From contig CAKOYV010000009.1 of the NCBI GenBank assembly GCA_934131005.1, forward strand, positions 1 to 45,223: DNA of 45,223 nucleotides. Direction: 5' to 3'. This document shows, one piece after another, positions 42,590 to 45,223 of the stretch (its first letter is position 1; the number at the start of each line of letters is the position of its first letter). Origin of the DNA: an uncultured Bacilli bacterium. Lineage in GTDB: Bacteria > Bacillota_I > Bacilli_A > RF39 > UBA660. The notes beneath the pieces were generated by a model, which did no database searches, was not told where the DNA came from, and worked only from the letters and a program-made list of their open reading frames with translations. The position numbers were made by a program, and so were the translations under genes.

Positions 42590-43603
42590 ATGAAACGTGT
42601 ATTAACAGGCGATAGACCTACAGGTAATTTACATATTGGTCATTATTTTGGATCTTTGAAGAAAAGGTTAGAGATACAAAATAATGATGAGTATGAACAG
42701 TATATATTAATTGCCGATGTTCAAGCTTTGACGGATAATTTTAATAATCCTGAGAAGGTTAGAAAGAATGTTAGGGAAGTTTTAATTGATTATTTATCTG
42801 TTGGAATTGATCCTAAGAAGACAACCATTTATATTCAATCTATGATTCCAGAAGTGGCAGAGTTGACAGTTTTTTATTCTAATTTGGTAACTATTTCTAG
42901 ATTACAGAGAAATCCAACTGTTAAGTCTGAAATTGCTCAGAAAAAAGATTTGTTTGGTGAGAGTGTTACCTATGGCTTTTTGGGATATCCTGTTAGTCAG
43001 GCTGCTGATATAACGGCATTTAATGGTGAATTTGTTCCTGTTGGAGAGGATCAATTGCCACTTATTGAACAGTGTCGTGAAATTGTTAGGAAGTTTAACA
43101 GTATTTATGGAGATGTTTTAATTGAACCTAAGGCTGTTTTATCGGAAGTTAAGAGAATTAAAGGACTTGATGGTAATGAAAAGATGGGAAAATCATTAGG
43201 AAATGCTATTTATTTGTGTGATAGTGATGAGGCTATTACTAAAAAAGTTATGAGTGCTGTTACTGATCCTAATAGGATAAAAAAAGATGATTTGGGTAAT
43301 CCTGATGTTTGTATGGTTTATTATTATCATAAATTGTTTACTAGTGATAAGGATTGTCAAAAGATTTGTGATGAGTGTAGGCGTGGTAAGAGAGGATGTG
43401 TTGCATGTAAGAAGCAACTTATTAATAATATTATTCATGAACTTAAGCCAATGAGAAAAAGACGTGATTATTATGAAAAACATCCTGATGAGGTAGAAAA
43501 AATTTTACTTGAGGGAACTGAGAAGGCTCGTATAGAGGCCCGTAAGAATATGGTTCTTATAAAAAAAGCCATGAAACTTGATTATTTTAGTGATAGAATG
43601 TAG
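42590..43603 (+). CDS. trpS: tryptophanyl-tRNA synthetase with probable [4Fe-4S] motif
   Basis: Class I synthetase charging tRNA-Trp, 337 residues. The HIGH motif is HIGHYFGS near residue 14 and the KMSKS motif reads KMGKSLGN. The C-terminal helical domain contains Cys at about 241, 256, 260, 263, 270 and 273. The set C241-x21-C263-x6-C270-x2-C273 closely matches the C-x22-C-x6-C-x2-C [4Fe-4S] motif known from Thermotoga maritima TrpRS. ATG 42590 is chosen because AGGAAGTGA lies eight bases upstream and the protein then starts at the canonical MKRVLTGDRPTG. No T-box was seen in its short leader. It is followed after nine bases by a cysteine desulfurase gene. Confidence 0.96.
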   Translation: MKRVLTGDRPTGNLHIGHYFGSLKKRLEIQNNDEYEQYILIADVQALTDNFNNPEKVRKNVREVLIDYLSVGIDPKKTTIYIQSMIPEVAELTVFYSNLVTISRLQRNPTVKSEIAQKKDLFGESVTYGFLGYPVSQAADITAFNGEFVPVGEDQLPLIEQCREIVRKFNSIYGDVLIEPKAVLSEVKRIKGLDGNEKMGKSLGNAIYLCDSDEAITKKVMSAVTDPNRIKKDDLGNPDVCMVYYYHKLFTSDKDCQKICDECRRGKRGCVACKKQLINNIIHELKPMRKRRDYYEKHPDEVEKILLEGTEKARIEARKNMVLIKKAMKLDYFSDRM

Positions 43604-43612
43604 GTGATTTCT

Positions 43613-44740
43613 ATGATTTATTTAGATTATTCGGCTACGACACCGGTAGATAAAAGGGTACTTAGTACTTTTAATAAAGTTTGTATTGATTATCCTGGTA
43701 ATAGTAATTCGTTACATAAATTAGGGATAGAGGCTCATGAACTTGAGGAATATGCTACTGATAGAATAAAGGAAATATTACATTTGCAAAATAAAGATGT
43801 TATTTATACAAGTGGTGCTAGTGAGGCAAATAATCAAGCTATTAAAGGAATATGTTTTAAGTATAAGAATAGAGGTAAGCATATTATTACTACTTATTTA
43901 GAACATTCTTCTGTTACAAAAAGTTTACAGTTTTTATCTGATAAAGGTTTTGAGGTTGATTATGTTAAAATAAATGATAATGGTCAAGTTGATTTAGAAC
44001 ATTTAAAAAAGTTGTTGAGAGATGATACTATTTTGGTTAGTATATGCTTGGTTGATAGTGAATTAGGGATAAAACAATCAATTGATGAAGTAAGTGATAT
44101 ATTGAAATCTTATCCTAAATGTTTTTTTCATGTTGATTGTACGCAAGCTATCGGTAAAGTTCAGGTTGATTTTTCGAAAATAGATTTAGCTAGTGTTTCG
44201 GCTCATAAGTTTTTTGGAATGAAAGGAATAGGTTTGCTTATTAAAAATGATTCTATAGCTATTGAGCCACTTATTCACGGAGGAAAAAGTTCTACTATTT
44301 ACAGAAGCGGTACGCCAGCTTTGCCATTAATTGTTTCTACTATGAAAGCTTTAGAATTAATAATTCCTAATATAGATAGTAATTATTTGTATGTAAAAAA
44401 ATTAAATGAGAAAATTGTTGAAAAACTTAGTACTTATGATGGAGTAGTTGTTAATAGTACAAAATTATCTATTCCATATACCATTAATTTTAGTTTAAAA
44501 AATATAAAATCAGAAACTTTTATTCATGCAATGGATTCTCATGATGTATATATTTCTACTAAGAGTGCATGTTCTTCTAGTAAATCTATGTCTGATGCTG
44601 TTTATGCAGTTACAAAAAATAGAGATTATGCTACTAATAGTTTGAGAATCAGTTTGTCTTATTTGACAAAAGAGGAAGAGATAGATGAATTTTTGCAAAT
44701 ATTTGATATTTGTTATAATGATTTAAATTTTAGCAATTAG
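43613..44740 (+). CDS. cysteine desulfurase, NifS/IscS family
   Basis: A PLP enzyme that mobilises sulfur from cysteine for Fe-S clusters or tRNA thiolation; 375 residues. It begins with YLDYSATTPVD, has TSGASEANN and HVDCTQAIGK, the PLP Lys in SAHKFFG, and the catalytic Cys in the loop STKSACSSSKS near 317. ATG 43613 is preferred; AGGTGA overlaps the trpS stop. It lies directly downstream of trpS in the same transcript. In other Bacillota a similar NifS-like gene pairs with thiI, which is not seen here before the window's rRNA region. Confidence 0.94.
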   Translation: MIYLDYSATTPVDKRVLSTFNKVCIDYPGNSNSLHKLGIEAHELEEYATDRIKEILHLQNKDVIYTSGASEANNQAIKGICFKYKNRGKHIITTYLEHSSVTKSLQFLSDKGFEVDYVKINDNGQVDLEHLKKLLRDDTILVSICLVDSELGIKQSIDEVSDILKSYPKCFFHVDCTQAIGKVQVDFSKIDLASVSAHKFFGMKGIGLLIKNDSIAIEPLIHGGKSSTIYRSGTPALPLIVSTMKALELIIPNIDSNYLYVKKLNEKIVEKLSTYDGVVVNSTKLSIPYTINFSLKNIKSETFIHAMDSHDVYISTKSACSSSKSMSDAVYAVTKNRDYATNSLRISLSYLTKEEEIDEFLQIFDICYNDLNFSN

Positions 44741-44815
44741 TATTTTTATTTGCTTTTAGTAATATAGAAAGAATAGTATCAAGTATATTTTGTATTGTTT
44801 TTGGAAGATGATTTT

Positions 44816-44852
44816 AAACAAACCAATGCTGTTTGTGTTGGCTTGTTTTAGT
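44816..44852 (+). terminator. terminator after the cysteine desulfurase gene
   Basis: AAACAAACCAA (44816-44826) pairs with TTGGCTTGTTT (44838-44848) with one mismatch and an 11-base loop, then T residues. The flanking stretch 44741-44950 has no other gene that I can support. Confidence 0.65.
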
Positions 44853-44932
44853 TTGTTTTGTTGATATTTTTTAATAACAAAGTGTTTAAAAAGTTGTTTT
44901 TTATGATTATTTACATTTTTTTCAATAAATTC

Positions 44933-44982
44933 AAAAAAATTCAAAAAAAAGCGTTGACTTTGTTATTAATATTTGGTATATT
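44933..44982 (+). promoter_or_regulatory. rRNA operon promoter P1 with A-tract UP region
   Basis: TTGACT (44954-44959), a 17-base spacer and TATATT (44977-44982) are preceded by A-tracts at 44933-44939 and 44943-44950, one helical turn apart. Confidence 0.7.
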
Positions 44983-45070
44983 TAATGTGCCCTTTGGGAA
45001 GGAAAACCAATTTTTAGGAATTGTTTTTATTTGACCTTTTCATTTGGTAATATTATTATTTATATCAATC

Positions 45071-45130
45071 AAAAAAAGTTGAAAAAACTTGAAAAAAGTT
45101 ATTGACAACTACTTGAATGTTTGATATAGT
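45071..45130 (+). promoter_or_regulatory. rRNA operon promoter P2 with phased A-tracts
   Basis: Consensus TTGACA (45102-45107), a 17-base spacer and TATAGT (45125-45130) are preceded by three A-tracts at 45071-45077, 45082-45087 and 45092-45097, spaced 10-11 bases, like a curved UP element. Confidence 0.85.
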
Positions 45131-45171
45131 ATTAAACGTCTTTTGAAAAAAAGAAAAGATTTTGAAAGAAA

Positions 45172-45223
45172 TGTTCTTTGAAAACTGAGCAAAACGTCAA
45201 TTTTTGAGTAGCAGGTTATAAAC
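45172..45223 (+). promoter_or_regulatory. boxA and leader of the next rRNA operon
   Basis: TGTTCTTTGAAAACT (45172-45186) matches the Bacillota rRNA boxA antitermination element (TTCTTTGAAAACT). The remaining bases are 16S leader; the 16S gene itself would begin beyond the window. Confidence 0.8.

Noticed and set aside
44756..44944. Minus-strand open frame before the rRNA promoters
   Set aside because: It lies over a terminator and A/T tracts, with biased Lys/Asn composition and no ribosome site; random frame in AT-rich DNA.

Overview
The window is very AT-rich DNA with short intergenic gaps, AGGTGA/GGAGG ribosome-binding sites and Bacillota-type regulation (T-box, glmS ribozyme, CIRCE/HrcA, TTGACA/TATAAT promoters). 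Sporulation genes (spoIIR, spoIID, spoIIQ, spoIIID), mbl and a gene order recalling the Bacillus subtilis prfA-prmC-spoIIR-mntP-rpiB and DUF1146-spoIID-spoIIQ-spoIIID-mbl region point to an uncultured, low-GC, probably gut-associated member of the Bacilli. TGA serves as a stop (spoIID, rsmE, the SpoVB-like gene) and tryptophan is TGG, so this is not a Mollicute using code 4. The species cannot be named from the sequence.

Layout: 1-43 is the 3' end of a 5S rRNA, and the last ~270 bases are tandem rRNA promoters and a 16S leader. The window is therefore the interval between two rRNA operons of the same orientation. After the 5S come tRNA-Lys, tRNA-Ile, tRNA-Glu and a T-box controlling thrS. A minus-strand pair of unknown membrane proteins follows, then prfA-prmC, a CtpE-like P-type ATPase, a short-chain dehydrogenase, a small unknown gene, spoIIR and mntP. 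A compact type VII secretion cluster (essC, esaB, two ESAT-6-like proteins; 10.2-16.0 kb) sits inside this conserved backbone. Next are murA, rpmE, an amidohydrolase, rpiB, a DUF1146 gene, spoIID, spoIIQ, spoIIID and mbl; an unusually eroded ECF-transporter module (ecfA1-ecfA2-ecfT) with truA; a radical SAM gene; rluB; a tandem double alarmone synthetase; a D,D-carboxypeptidase; an unknown gene; a SpoVB/MurJ-type flippase; and an S66 peptidase. The heat-shock operon hrcA-grpE-dnaK-dnaJ, rsmE, an unknown membrane-anchored protein, glmS (minus strand, with its ribozyme) and trpS-cysteine desulfurase complete the window.

Themes: much of the content serves the cell envelope and sporulation (murA, glmS, dac, flippase, S66 peptidase, mbl, spoIID/Q). 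The rest is translation (thrS, trpS, prfA, prmC, rpmE, truA, rluB, rsmE) and stress (hrcA operon, alarmone synthetase). The observations most worth a second look are the head-to-tail duplicated small alarmone synthetase with paired upstream palindrome-like sites, the ECF ATPases that lost most catalytic residues, the TrpRS carrying a probable Fe-S motif directly coupled to a cysteine desulfurase, the Cys-rich N-terminus of GrpE, and the minimal type VII locus. All functions are inferred from motifs read by eye; no database search was run.
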